Notes under the pieces: generated by a model
Told to the model about the DNA's origin: nothing
Databases searched by the model: none
What the model saw: only the letters and a program-made list of their open reading frames with translations
Shown: positions 19,100 to 27,979 of the stretch, in pieces
Layout of the letters: every line of letters starts with the position of its first letter
Numbering within the stretch: the stretch's first letter is position 1
Translations under genes and position numbers: made by a program
Source of the DNA: Deltaproteobacteria bacterium
Lineage (GTDB): Bacteria > Lernaellota > Lernaellaia > JACKCT01
Direction: 5' to 3'
DNA length: 64,000 nucleotides
Assembly (NCBI GenBank): GCA_027493875.1
Contig: JAOSJX010000028.1
Location: forward strand, 1 to 64,000

Positions 19100-22000
19100 A
19101 TTGGTCAGAACATATTTCTTTTCTTCGGCCGGAGCCGGTTCCGGCGGCGCTGTCCGGAAGCGTCGAAATATCCGCCGCGCGTTCCTGAAGGTTACTCACC
19201 AGGAACGGAATGTCCTCGGCTTTGATGAAGCCGATGACTTTCTTGAGGCGCCGCTGGCGCTCCTCCGGCGTGTTGTCGCCGAGCACCCAATTCACGTCGC
19301 GCGTGGCCATTTCCGGGAACGTAATGCCCAGCTTGTCGTAGCTGCGTTCGATGGCGGCATCTTCCAACAAGATGCACGAGTTGATCGACGTGATCCCGCA
19401 AATGAACTCACGGTTGCGCTGAATGAACTCAATGATCTTGTCCACGTCCTCGGGACGTTCGCCGGGGAAGCCGACGATGAAGTTGAGCATCGTATTGATG
19501 CCCGCCGCCCGCGCCTGACGCAGCGCGCGCTCCATGTCGGAGACGCGGAATCCCTTGCCCATGCGCTTGAGGACGTGGTCCGAGGCGTGCTCCACGCCCA
19601 TGTTGACCGTGTAGCAGCCGGCCTTCGCCATCTTGAACAAAAGGTCGTCGCTCGCGTCGCCGCGCGGCTGGAACAGGCAGATCCACTCGACGCCGAGGTC
19701 CTCTTTGATCAACACATCGCACAGTTCCTCGAGCGCCGGGATGTTGCCGTTCAGTAGAAGGTCGTTGAAACGGAATTTCTTGACGCCGAGCGTGCGAACG
19801 TGATGCGCGATCTCCGCGGCGGCGTGCGCGCCGGGGCGGTTGCGAAAGCCCGTGTTCTTATGGTTGTCGCTGCAGAACGTGCAAAACGCCACACACCCGC
19901 GCGCCATCTGCACCGGGATTTCGTCAGAACGGTAAGACGGAATGTCGAACAGGTCGTAGGCCGCCGGCGGCAGCAGGCTCAGGTCTTCCAGGCGCGGCCG
20001 CGGCTTGAGCCCCGCGAGTTTCCCGCCGACGAAATGATCCGTGCCCGGCAGCCCCTTCGCGTCGCGGCCGGCGAAGATCTCTTCGAGCAGCGGGACGAAG
20101 GTCGTCTCGCCCTCGCCCACCACGAAGAAATCGACGACGTCGGGTGGGAAAATAAGACGTTCGTTGGCGGTCTGGACGCCGCGCCCGCCGACAACGTTGA
20201 CGATGTCGGGACGCCGCCGCTTCACCCGGCGCATCACCTCGATGGTGAACAAGCGGTTCGGCGAATAGACGGTCCAGCCGATGACCTTGCGATTCATCGC
20301 GATGAGCCGGTCGACGAATTCGTTGATCTCGCGATCGAACGCCGCGACGATCCGGCGGCATCCGTCGGCGTCCGTCCAATGACGGAAGCTGTCTTCCTCG
20401 AAGAAGCGCTTCAGCGGCTCCGGCGCTTTTTGCCAAAGCTCCAAATTGAAGTCGATCGCGACCGGCGAGTAGCCCTGGTTCCGGATAAACGCGGCGATGG
20501 TGGCCACGCCCAGCGGCGGCATGTCCACGCCCCACACCGGGCACAGCACGAACGCGACTTGATCGTGCCCCGGCACCGGACGCACCGGCTCGCCGCGCAG
20601 AACCTTGTCGAGCCCGCCGATGAGATCCGTCAGTTCGCTCTCGACCGCTTCCAGCCGCCGGTAGGCGTCCTCGACGCGCTTTTTGTACAGCATCTCACTG
20701 GGCATCACGTCTTCCGTGTTCTCGAATTCGTAGGGTATCCCGAGGCGCCGCAGCAATTCCGTAACGCGCGCCGCGCGTTTGGCACGTAATTCCGGCGTGT
20801 TATCCCCCGCGGTCCAGTGCGTCGTCCAGCCCGATTCGAGGCGGTCGGTGGGGTCGATGCCGAAGGAGCCTGGTTGGCGCTCGATGGGCGTGTCGTGAAT
20901 GATGACCATCCCGTTGACGCTCCGGACCAGCCCGACGCAGTCCCCGTGCGCCTCCAGAAAACGCAGCGTTTCCTCGAAATCCTCGTCCGTTTCCTTCGGA
21001 AAACCGACGATCAGGTACAAAACGACCTGAATGCCGGCCTCATGCGCGTGGCGGATCATGCGTCCGGCGAGGTCGGATTTGTAGTCCTTGCCCATGCGCT
21101 TGAGGACGGGATCGGAGCCGCTTTCCACGCCGAATTCGAGGCGGTAACAGCCGGCCTGGGCCAGTTTCTTAAACTGCTCCGCCGTCACCTCGCGGTTCGG
21201 CGACATCCCCGCGGACCACTGGATATCGAGACCCGCGTCGATGATGCCGTCGCAGATCGCCTCCAAAACCGCCGGATCGCCGTTCACCATCGGATCGACG
21301 ACGTTGAAAATCTTCACGCCGTGCCGTTCGGTGAGCACGCGTAGTTCCTCGACCACGCGCTCCGCCGTCTTGTACCGGAAGTCCTTCCAGAGATCGGGGA
21401 TATTGCAGAACGTGCACCGCCCCACGCACCCCCGGTTCCACTCCACGACGAGCGCCGGCGACTTGTAGGTGTCGAGATTGAAAGGACGGAAATCCGGCGG
21501 CGGCAACACGTCCAGCGTCGGCAGCCACGTGCCCGGGGTCATCACCTCGTCGCCGGTTTCGATCTCCCACTGCGCGAGGCCGGGCATGCCGCGCACGTCC
21601 TCGCCCGCTCGGACGCGCCGCAGCAGTTCTTCCATCGTCACTTCGCCCTCGCCGACGAGGAATCCCTCGATGTAGGGCTGGATGATCGTGCGGATGTGCT
21701 TGCGCAGTTCGATATGGCTGGCTCCGGGACCGCCGACAAAAACGCGGATCTCCGGGTCGAGTTCCTTGACGCGCTCAAGGAAGATCGCCGTCGCGATTTC
21801 CTTGCGCGACACCATGTTGACGCCGAAGACCTTGGCGCCCGTGGCCACGGCTTCGTCCGCCAGTTTGCGCAGGAGCGTCCCGAAATGGCGTTCGACGTCC
21901 GCGCGCCGCTCCCAGAATTCGCCGCGCTCCCATTCCCAGAGATTCCGCAGGCTGGAATCGCACTCTTCGTAGAGACGAACGTTTCCGTCGACTACCGAGG

Positions 22001-22235
22001 CGTTATAGCCGCGTGATTCGAGGTACGCCGTGATGGACGCGATGCCGAGCGGCGGCGCGTTCACCAGCCACGGCGGCGGGATGAAAAACAGAACGTCGGG
22101 CGTTTTGTCCTCGCGCACCTTCGCGCCTTTCAGGCCGACGAAATGGATGCGTTCGCCGTTCGACGGGATACGTTCTTCCACGGATTCCTCGACGATCGCC
22201 CCTCCGCCGGAATGGCGTCCTCGCACGACACGCAC
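18804..22235 (-). CDS. Tandem B12-binding-type radical SAM modules A and B in one frame
   Basis: One uninterrupted frame encodes two full modules, so tandem fusion does not depend on repairing frameshifts. Module A runs from FIPPPWLVNAPPLGIASI, through VFVGGPGASH and FLVGEGEVTMEELL, to the cluster motif RGCVGRCTFCN, LEFGVESGSDPVLKRMG and VLYLIVGFPKETDEDF. Module B starts VLCPVWGVDMPPLGVATI and has VVGGRGVQTANER, FVVGEGETTFVPLL, RGCVAFCTFCSDNH, MGVEHASDHVLKRMGKG and MLNFIVGFPGERPEDV. Real sequence ends near 19150; the last 115 residues are an Arg/Gly-rich out-of-frame tail caused by one extra base before the PEPAPAEEKK linker. The first about 20 residues before EESVEERIPS overlap the SPASM gene. 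Substrate unknown. Confidence 0.9.
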   Translation of the reverse strand: MRVVRGRHSGGGAIVEESVEERIPSNGERIHFVGLKGAKVREDKTPDVLFFIPPPWLVNAPPLGIASITAYLESRGYNASVVDGNVRLYEECDSSLRNLWEWERGEFWERRADVERHFGTLLRKLADEAVATGAKVFGVNMVSRKEIATAIFLERVKELDPEIRVFVGGPGASHIELRKHIRTIIQPYIEGFLVGEGEVTMEELLRRVRAGEDVRGMPGLAQWEIETGDEVMTPGTWLPTLDVLPPPDFRPFNLDTYKSPALVVEWNRGCVGRCTFCNIPDLWKDFRYKTAERVVEELRVLTERHGVKIFNVVDPMVNGDPAVLEAICDGIIDAGLDIQWSAGMSPNREVTAEQFKKLAQAGCYRLEFGVESGSDPVLKRMGKDYKSDLAGRMIRHAHEAGIQVVLYLIVGFPKETDEDFEETLRFLEAHGDCVGLVRSVNGMVIIHDTPIERQPGSFGIDPTDRLESGWTTHWTAGDNTPELRAKRAARVTELLRRLGIPYEFENTEDVMPSEMLYKKRVEDAYRRLEAVESELTDLIGGLDKVLRGEPVRPVPGHDQVAFVLCPVWGVDMPPLGVATIAAFIRNQGYSPVAIDFNLELWQKAPEPLKRFFEEDSFRHWTDADGCRRIVAAFDREINEFVDRLIAMNRKVIGWTVYSPNRLFTIEVMRRVKRRRPDIVNVVGGRGVQTANERLIFPPDVVDFFVVGEGETTFVPLLEEIFAGRDAKGLPGTDHFVGGKLAGLKPRPRLEDLSLLPPAAYDLFDIPSYRSDEIPVQMARGCVAFCTFCSDNHKNTGFRNRPGAHAAAEIAHHVRTLGVKKFRFNDLLLNGNIPALEELCDVLIKEDLGVEWICLFQPRGDASDDLLFKMAKAGCYTVNMGVEHASDHVLKRMGKGFRVSDMERALRQARAAGINTMLNFIVGFPGERPEDVDKIIEFIQRNREFICGITSINSCILLEDAAIERSYDKLGITFPEMATRDVNWVLGDNTPEERQRRLKKVIGFIKAEDIPFLVSNLQERAADISTLPDSAAGTGSGRRKEICSDQYVVRAELGRRIRSVEGRAALRGDSAGRRGRHDHQSAGVGRGRGAAGHRVSVANGARGGLARSGARFERQDLQPLPRPRAVEHGPLQRVGGHRLVSEDV

Positions 22236-23104
22236 AGGAAATCCGGCGGCAGCTCGTCGCCGGAGCCGAGCTTATCGAGAAAACCTTCACGTCCGGCGCC
22301 GCGCCAGACGTTCAACAAACCGCCCGCTTCGAGAACGTTGCCGAACTTCACCTTGCGCCGCCAGTCCATGCAGCAAGGCACGACGTCGCCGTTGAACAGG
22401 ACATGCGCCATGCGGTAGGCCCAGATCGTCTGGCAACCGGATGTCCGCAAGGTACGGACGCGCTCGTGCCCGAAGACCGGCACGTTCCCCGCGCGCGAAA
22501 TGTAACCGTCGTCGAGATCGACGCGCGACACGCCGACCGATCGCCAATGCGCGGCCGCGCGCTCGAATTCCTCGTCCGTCACGTGCGGGCGCATTTTGGT
22601 GATGTTCACCTGCACGAAGTTCTCGCCGCGCGCGGCCAGGGCCCGCTCCATGAACCGTTCGAGACGCGGGCGGATCTTGTCGAAATCCGCGCGGCCCGTG
22701 ACGGCCTTGTACGTCGCGTCGTCGATTGCGTGAATTGAAATACCGAGCCACGAAAGTCCCGAGTCGATCAGGCGTTCGCCGAGATCCTCGTCGAGAAGAA
22801 TGCCGTTGGTGATGATGTAGATTTCCGTCTGCGGCGCCGCGCGGCGCATCATCTCGATGCGCTTCGGCAGTTTCTTGTCGAGCAGCGGCTCGTTCATCAG
22901 GTAAAGAAGCACGCGTTCGAGCTTCGGAAACGTCTTCACTTCGTCCACGAGGCGCGCGTACAGATCGTCGGACATATCGCCCTGCGCCTGCTCCTTGGCC
23001 GTGTCGGGCCAGGGGCACATAACGCACCCGGAGTTGCAACGCGACGTCGTCTGGATCATCAGATGATCCGGAGAGACGATTTTTTTGGCGTCGCGCGCGT
23101 TCAC
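22130..23104 (-). CDS. Radical SAM/SPASM protein, probably N-terminal part of the multi-module protein
   Basis: The N-terminus has the cluster motif SRCNSGCVMCPW (CxxxCxxC), then LLYLMNEPLLDKKLPKRI, YIITNGILLDEDLGERL and SIHAIDDATYKAV. The C-terminal part has SPASM-type cysteines (GDVVPCCMDW, FLCVSCED). The GTG at 23104 overlaps the stop of the carbamoyltransferase (GTGA). The reading frame departs near 22200: with one more G in the G-run at about 22198-22205 it reads IPAEGAIVEESVEERIPSNG and flows into module A without a stop. The last 25 residues in the given frame are therefore doubtful. SPASM enzymes modify peptides, sugars or cyclitols; no precursor peptide is seen nearby. Confidence 0.87.
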   Translation of the reverse strand: MNARDAKKIVSPDHLMIQTTSRCNSGCVMCPWPDTAKEQAQGDMSDDLYARLVDEVKTFPKLERVLLYLMNEPLLDKKLPKRIEMMRRAAPQTEIYIITNGILLDEDLGERLIDSGLSWLGISIHAIDDATYKAVTGRADFDKIRPRLERFMERALAARGENFVQVNITKMRPHVTDEEFERAAAHWRSVGVSRVDLDDGYISRAGNVPVFGHERVRTLRTSGCQTIWAYRMAHVLFNGDVVPCCMDWRRKVKFGNVLEAGGLLNVWRGAGREGFLDKLGSGDELPPDFLCVSCEDAIPAEGRSSRNPWKNVSRRTANASISSA

Positions 23105-24873
23105 GAGGCCATTCCTTTCGCCTGGGCGTACATCGGCTCCGCCGCGCCGGCGCTTCGCGATGCGGCCGGACGCTTGGCCGGGCGCTCCTCCGCGCTTTCC
23201 GCGGACAGCAGAAACGGTCCGAGCGCCAGCACATCGAGTTTCGCGGCCTTGAAGGCCTTCACCGCTTCCTCCGGCGTCGCAACGATGGGTTCCTCGTGCA
23301 TGTTGAAGCTCGTGTTCAGGAGCGACGGCACTCCCGTCAAAGCCTCGAAATGCTCAAGAATATCATAATACACCGGATCTTCCTCCCGCCCTATGATCTG
23401 TGGGCGGGCGGTGCCGTCCACGTGGACGACGCCGGGGCACTTTTCCTTCATGAGATCCGTGCAATCGAAGCAGATGTTCATGAATCGCGCGGTGAACTCC
23501 GCCCCGGCCAGACCGCGATAGCAATCTTCGGCGCGGACGTCGCGCGTGACCGGCGCGAACGGCATGAACTCCGTCCGGCGCAGCTTTTCGTTCAGCCAGT
23601 CGTTCACCTTGGGATCGTCGGGCCGGAACAGGATGCTCCTGTGACCGAGCGCACGTGGGCCGTATTCCATGCGTCCGTCGAAGCGCGCGACAACCTTCCC
23701 TTGCGCCAGAAGCTCCGCGATTGCCCGCGCCGTATCTTTTGGACGGGCGACGGACAGTCCCGAATTTTTCGCGGCCGCCTCAACGCGCGCGGGATCGTAG
23801 TCCATGCCGAGGCACGGCGTGACGAGGGCTTCCCTCGGTGCGCGGGCTTCGTATAGCGCCGCCCCGGCGGCGAGGCCGCTGTCGGACATGTTCGGAAAAA
23901 TAGAGATGCCCTCGATACCCTCGATTTCGTGGATGCGTTGGTTGAGTTTGACGTTCTCGAAAATACCGCCGGCGAGCACGACGTTTCGGCATTCCGTCCT
24001 GCCGACCCAATAGGCGACGAAACGGCGCATCTGATTTTCAAGGTTGCGCTGGCACGCGGCGGCGACGTCCTCCCGTTTATATCGCTTGAGCTTGCCGTAG
24101 AAACCCAACCGGTGAATCCGCGGCAGCCACATGAAAAACGTGGAGAAGCCGGGGCCGCGAAAATGTGCGTGGCGCTCGAAGCGTTTCAGGAGCACATCGG
24201 GATTGCCGTAAGCCGCGAGACCCGTGATCTTTCCCTCGTGCCGGTTGGGCGTAAAGCCCAGAAGCTGCGTGATGCGCGAGTAGTAAGGATTAAACGCGCA
24301 GCGGCCGTCCTGCTCGAACACGCGCGTGACGCGTCCCGCGCGGCCGATCCCGACCGTCACCGACAGGCCGTCGCCCATCGCGTCCGCGGTGACGACCATC
24401 GCGTCGTCGAAAGGCCCCGTGAGATAGGCGGCGTAAGCGTGCGCGGTGTGATGATCCGCAAAGCGCACGGCGCAACGGAATCCTCTTTGACGGAACGCGC
24501 GGCGCAACAGCGCGCCGGACAGCGCGAGTTCGAGCCGCCGCAGCGGTCCGATCGTCCGAACGAGCAGATGGTAGATGACGTAGAGGTCGAACAGGTAGCT
24601 GAACTGCTTCGCCTTGTCCTTCACACCGGCGTGAAAATTCTTCAACCAACGCAGCGCGAAGACCGGCGTGTATTCCGAACCGACCGCGATGAGATCCACG
24701 TCCGTGGGTTCGAGGCCGCCCATCTTGAGCACCTCGGCGATGCTTCCCCACGGAAAGGCCATCGTGTTCTTCTCGCGGTTCAGCCGCTCTTCGTTGACCG
24801 CCGCGACGAGGCGGCCGTCCACGACGAGCGCCGCGCCCGAACCGTGGTTGTCGGAGATGCCCAGGACGTTCAT
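23101..24873 (-). CDS. NodU/CmcH-type carbamoyltransferase, complete
   Basis: The 590-residue enzyme has both domains of the family. The N-terminal Kae1-like ATPase domain has VLGISDNHGSGAALVVDGRL, AAVNEERLNREK, the metal-binding FADHHTAHAYAAY and VVLAGGIFENVKLNQRI. The C-terminal YrdC-like domain has RMEYGPRALGHRSILF, VVHVDGTARPQII and LLNTSFNMHEEPIV. Family members transfer the carbamoyl group of carbamoyl phosphate to a hydroxyl of a sugar or antibiotic using ATP. The ATG at 24873 lies two bases after the stop of the radical SAM gene. In-frame residues upstream of this Met belong to that gene's shadow. It sits at the centre of the radical SAM operon. Confidence 0.93.
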   Translation of the reverse strand: MNVLGISDNHGSGAALVVDGRLVAAVNEERLNREKNTMAFPWGSIAEVLKMGGLEPTDVDLIAVGSEYTPVFALRWLKNFHAGVKDKAKQFSYLFDLYVIYHLLVRTIGPLRRLELALSGALLRRAFRQRGFRCAVRFADHHTAHAYAAYLTGPFDDAMVVTADAMGDGLSVTVGIGRAGRVTRVFEQDGRCAFNPYYSRITQLLGFTPNRHEGKITGLAAYGNPDVLLKRFERHAHFRGPGFSTFFMWLPRIHRLGFYGKLKRYKREDVAAACQRNLENQMRRFVAYWVGRTECRNVVLAGGIFENVKLNQRIHEIEGIEGISIFPNMSDSGLAAGAALYEARAPREALVTPCLGMDYDPARVEAAAKNSGLSVARPKDTARAIAELLAQGKVVARFDGRMEYGPRALGHRSILFRPDDPKVNDWLNEKLRRTEFMPFAPVTRDVRAEDCYRGLAGAEFTARFMNICFDCTDLMKEKCPGVVHVDGTARPQIIGREEDPVYYDILEHFEALTGVPSLLNTSFNMHEEPIVATPEEAVKAFKAAKLDVLALGPFLLSAESAEERPAKRPAASRSAGAAEPMYAQAKGMAS

Positions 24874-24875
24874 GG

Positions 24876-25966
24876 CTACAGCTTGCAGCAGCGGCTGCAC
24901 CCCGGAGTAAGGCCCTCGCGCAGGAGGGCGCGGAACCGGCGATAGCGCTCGCCGTTCCAGATTTCGTGTATCTTCTTCTCTTTGACGCTGCCCATCTTGA
25001 TGTACAGGAACTGGCAGGGATACACGTCGCCGTCCGAATTGATGTACGTCGAGCGCCAGATGAACACGCACCGCCGCTTCAAGTTGAAGTGCGGGCTGTA
25101 CCAGTTCTTCATGTCGTTTTCGCTGAGAACCGGTTTCGTGAATAATTCCTCGTGCTCGCGGAGATTGCGCAGAATCGGCTCGTAGAGGCCGTCCGACGGT
25201 TCATACTGATAGTGCAGCAGTTTGTCCGGTCCTTCGCCGAAATTCCGCATCCAGTAGTCCGCGTTCTGCTCGGCTTCCTCGGGCGTCACGAAATTCAAAT
25301 GCGACAGCCGGACGGCGACGTTGTCGCGGCCGTCCAACTCCTTCATGAAATCGGACAGGTGCGGCAGCGATTCCGGCGTGATGACGTAATTGATCATCGG
25401 GCCGGGCGCCGGCCAGTATTTACGGAACCAGTCGAGCGCCGCCATCGTTTTTTTGTAGGCGCCTTTCATGACGACGGCCTTGTCGTGCGCCTCTTCGGTG
25501 CCGTGAAAGCTGATGATGACGACGTCCAGACCGATCTCGCGCAGGCGCTTCACCTTCTCTTCCGTGAACAGCGTCGCGTTCGTCACGCACCCGACCGGCA
25601 TGCCGCGTTTCTTGGCGTGCTCGATGATCTCGTAAATGTCCTTGCGCGCGAACGGTTCGCCGCCGGTCAGAAACAGACCGGAACGATACCCCGCGAGTTG
25701 ATCGACGAGATCCAGCATTTCCTCGGTGGAAAGCTCCTTGCGTTTGCCGAGAATATCGTTGTTGAAGCAGAACGGGCACTTCAGGTTGCAGACCGTCGTG
25801 ATGTTCAGATTCACGATGGACGGCAGCGCGCGCGAGCGCCCGTCGCCGAGGTAATAATCCATCGGGGAACGTGAGCCCGTCTTTCAGCGTTCGGCCGACC
25901 GGAAAAAAACGGGCGGAATGCCTGGAGGTTCATCAGTTGGCTTTTCATGCCGGACAAGAGCGACAT
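24876..25966 (-). CDS. Radical SAM/SPASM protein
   Basis: The core reads ALPSIVNLNITTVCNLKCPF with the motif CNLKCPFC, then GLFLTGGEPFARKDIYEII, VGCVTNATLFTEEKV, DVVIISFHGTEEAHDKA and, at the C-terminus, SPASM cysteines in NSDGDVYPCQFLYI and GLTPGCSRCCKL. The clear frame starts at ATG 25862. An ATG at 25964-25966 overlapping the epimerase stop (TGATG) is the better start by operon logic. Its frame reads SLLSGMKSQLMNLQAFRPF, and one or two indels around the T7 run and the CCCCG near 25870 separate it from the core. No peptide substrate is evident. Sugar or cyclitol chemistry is possible from its neighbours. Confidence 0.87.
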
Positions 25967-26930
25967 CAGGCGGCCTCCCCGCTCGCTTTTTGCGCCCACG
26001 CGACGGTGCGCGCGAGGCCGTCCGCGAAACCGATTTCCGGCGACCAGCCGAGGACATCGCGGGCGCGCGCGATATCCGCTTCCGTATGCAGTTGATCCCC
26101 GGACGCAGCGGCCGCTTTTCGATGGGATACGCTTTCGGGTCGTGCCCGAGCACAATGCACACCTCGCGCACCAGATCGTTGACCGACAAACGCGCGCCGG
26201 AACCGAGATTGATCGCGATTCCGTCCGCGACGCCGGGTTCCGCCACCGCGGCCCACGCGCGGGTCACATCGTCGATATAGACGAAGTCGCGGCTCTGCGT
26301 TCCGTCGCCGTCCACCGTGCACGGTTCGCCGCGCAGCACCTGGCCGATGAAAATCGCCAGCACGCCCTGGTACGGATTCGTCAGACTCTGGCCCGGGCCG
26401 TAAACGTTGAACATGCGAAAAACCGTCGCCGAAAACGGCGCCGTAAGATCGGGGCGCCGCGTCGTCGAAAGGACGAAGTGCTCCGCCGCCGTCTTGCTGA
26501 TGCCGTAATAGGAGATCGGCCGGAGCGGCGCGTCCTCGTTCACCGGCAGCCGGTCCATCAATCCGTATTCCGTCATCGACCCGGCGTACACGAGCTTCGG
26601 CACGCCACGCTCCACGCACGCGTTCACGACGTTGATCGTCCCTTGAATATTCACGTCGATATCGAGGCGCGGATCGCCGAAGCTGCGGATGTTCGACGCC
26701 TGCGCCGCCACGTGAAAAACCACGTCCGGCGCGGGATCGAACGCTTTCGCGAGATCGCCCGTATTTCGGATATCGCCCTTCAGATACGCGCACTCGCCCG
26801 GCACGTCCTCGCGCCGGCCGGTGAACTCGTTGTCGATCACGCCGACCTCATAACCCTCCGCCAGCATGCGCCGGCAAAGATTGTGGCCGATGAATCCCGC
26901 GCCGCCCGTAATAAGCACACGCTTGCTCAT
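25966..26930 (-). CDS. NAD-dependent epimerase/dehydratase (nucleotide-sugar SDR)
   Basis: An extended short-chain dehydrogenase: the NAD-binding RVLITGGAGFIGHNL, then VVFHVAAQASN, the catalytic SISYYGISKTAAEH-type triad (here RPISYYGISKTAAEHF, YxxxK), FRMFNVYGPGQSL and DFVYIDDVTRAW. It resembles UDP-glucose 4-epimerases and related sugar-nucleotide enzymes. The frame slips after PIEKRPLRPG near 26100, where a G-run is one base short. The restored end is DQLHTEADIARARDVLGWSP to AWAQKASGEAA, stop 25966-25968. The ATG 26928-26930 overlaps the previous stop (ATGA). It probably supplies a sugar donor or acceptor for the operon. Confidence 0.9.
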
Positions 26931-27979
26931 CGCGGCGCTCCGTTCACCACGTACTGCACGAGGTGTTCTTTCTCCTGCGCGTCTAGCGCCATGATCCGTT
27001 CGTGCTGCGCCTCGTTGTGCATCAAATTGTCGCAGGCGCGGTGGCAGTTGAAGGGCGCGAAATACGGATGCGTCTTTTTCTCCCCGAGCGCCATGCGGCG
27101 GAACTCGCGGTACGTCGGTCCGTTCCAGATCTCCGTAAAGCTCGCCTTGTGCAGATTGCCCAGCGGCTTCTCCACGCCGCGGCAGCAGGCGGCGACGTCG
27201 CCGTCGGGCGTGATCCGGCAGAATATCCAGCCGACGTAACATGGGATCGAGTCTACCGCGAGTCGGTCGTAATCGCCGGTGGGCGCGCCCACAGCCTCCA
27301 AACGCCTTAAAAGCCCGTCGAAATTGTCCAATGCGAAGGGCGCGGCCCGCGTCATGTTGACCTCGTCCACGCGCCGGCGGACCTGCGCCAGGTGGTCACG
27401 GATCGTCGAAAGGTGCGGCGGCGTGAGCAAAAGCCCGTCCGTGGATTTCGCAACCGAATCGACCACCGTGTAGTAAACGCCGTCCGCGCCGCATCGCAAC
27501 GCGAAATCCAGCATCTCGCGCGTTTCCATGTAGTTCATGGAAAAGAGCACGTTGGCGACGATGACTTTGGCGTGCGGCTTCTTTTGCGCACAAAGTTCCT
27601 TGAGCAGAGACTCGATTTTCTCGAAGGTCTTCTGCGATTTCTTCGGGTGGCTGCGGGCGTACATGTCCGGCGTGCCCGCCCAGACGCTGGCCGTCACCTC
27701 GTCCACGCCCGCCGCCGCCATGCGCGCCACCTTGTCCGAGGTCAGCGCCGAAAAATTCGTCGTCACCGCGGCGATCAGCCCGCGTTCCTTGACGTGTTCG
27801 ATGAACTCGATCATCTGGGGATGCACAAACGGCTCGCCGCCGCCCGTAAAACGAATGCGCTTCGTGCCGAGGTCGGCGAGTTCGTCGATCACGCGGTGCA
27901 TCGCGTCCGCGCTCATCTGCTTTTGAACCACTCCTCCGGCGGCGCGTAGCGGCCGAGCAGCGGCGAGTAGGTCCAGCAC
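26927..27979 (-). CDS. 3' part of carbamoyltransferase-radical SAM/SPASM fusion (barrel and SPASM domain)
   Basis: From KQMSADAMHRVIDELADLG this frame has the rest of a radical SAM barrel (RIRFTGGGEPFVHPQMIEFI, AAVTTNFSALTSDKV, EVTASVWAGTPDMYARSHPK) and a SPASM domain with clustered cysteines (CYVGWIFCRITPDGDVAACC, FNCHRACDNLMH). The CxxxCxxC motif lies in the adjacent upstream frame. One missing A in the run at about 27927-27930 explains the break and gives EEWFKKQMSADAM. The first 15 residues of this frame are spurious. It is closely related in sequence to the radical SAM domain of the glycosyltransferase fusion upstream (shared SVWAGTPxxY motif). The stop overlaps the epimerase ATG. Confidence 0.87.
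   Translation of the reverse strand: MLDLLAAARPLRAAGGVVQKQMSADAMHRVIDELADLGTKRIRFTGGGEPFVHPQMIEFIEHVKERGLIAAVTTNFSALTSDKVARMAAAGVDEVTASVWAGTPDMYARSHPKKSQKTFEKIESLLKELCAQKKPHAKVIVANVLFSMNYMETREMLDFALRCGADGVYYTVVDSVAKSTDGLLLTPPHLSTIRDHLAQVRRRVDEVNMTRAAPFALDNFDGLLRRLEAVGAPTGDYDRLAVDSIPCYVGWIFCRITPDGDVAACCRGVEKPLGNLHKASFTEIWNGPTYREFRRMALGEKKTHPYFAPFNCHRACDNLMHNEAQHERIMALDAQEKEHLVQYVVNGAPR

Noticed and set aside
17138-19225. Long plus-strand open frame (695 codons) opposite the radical SAM genes; similar ones at 38455-40467 and 42283-44037
   Set aside because: They are antisense shadows of clear minus-strand genes in GC-rich DNA, rich in His/Arg/Ala with no recognisable motif.
23101-24878. RiPP precursor peptide gene next to the SPASM radical SAM genes
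   Set aside because: Genes overlap or abut throughout 23100-33156, leaving no room, and no short Cys- or Gly-rich frame with a ribosome site was seen.
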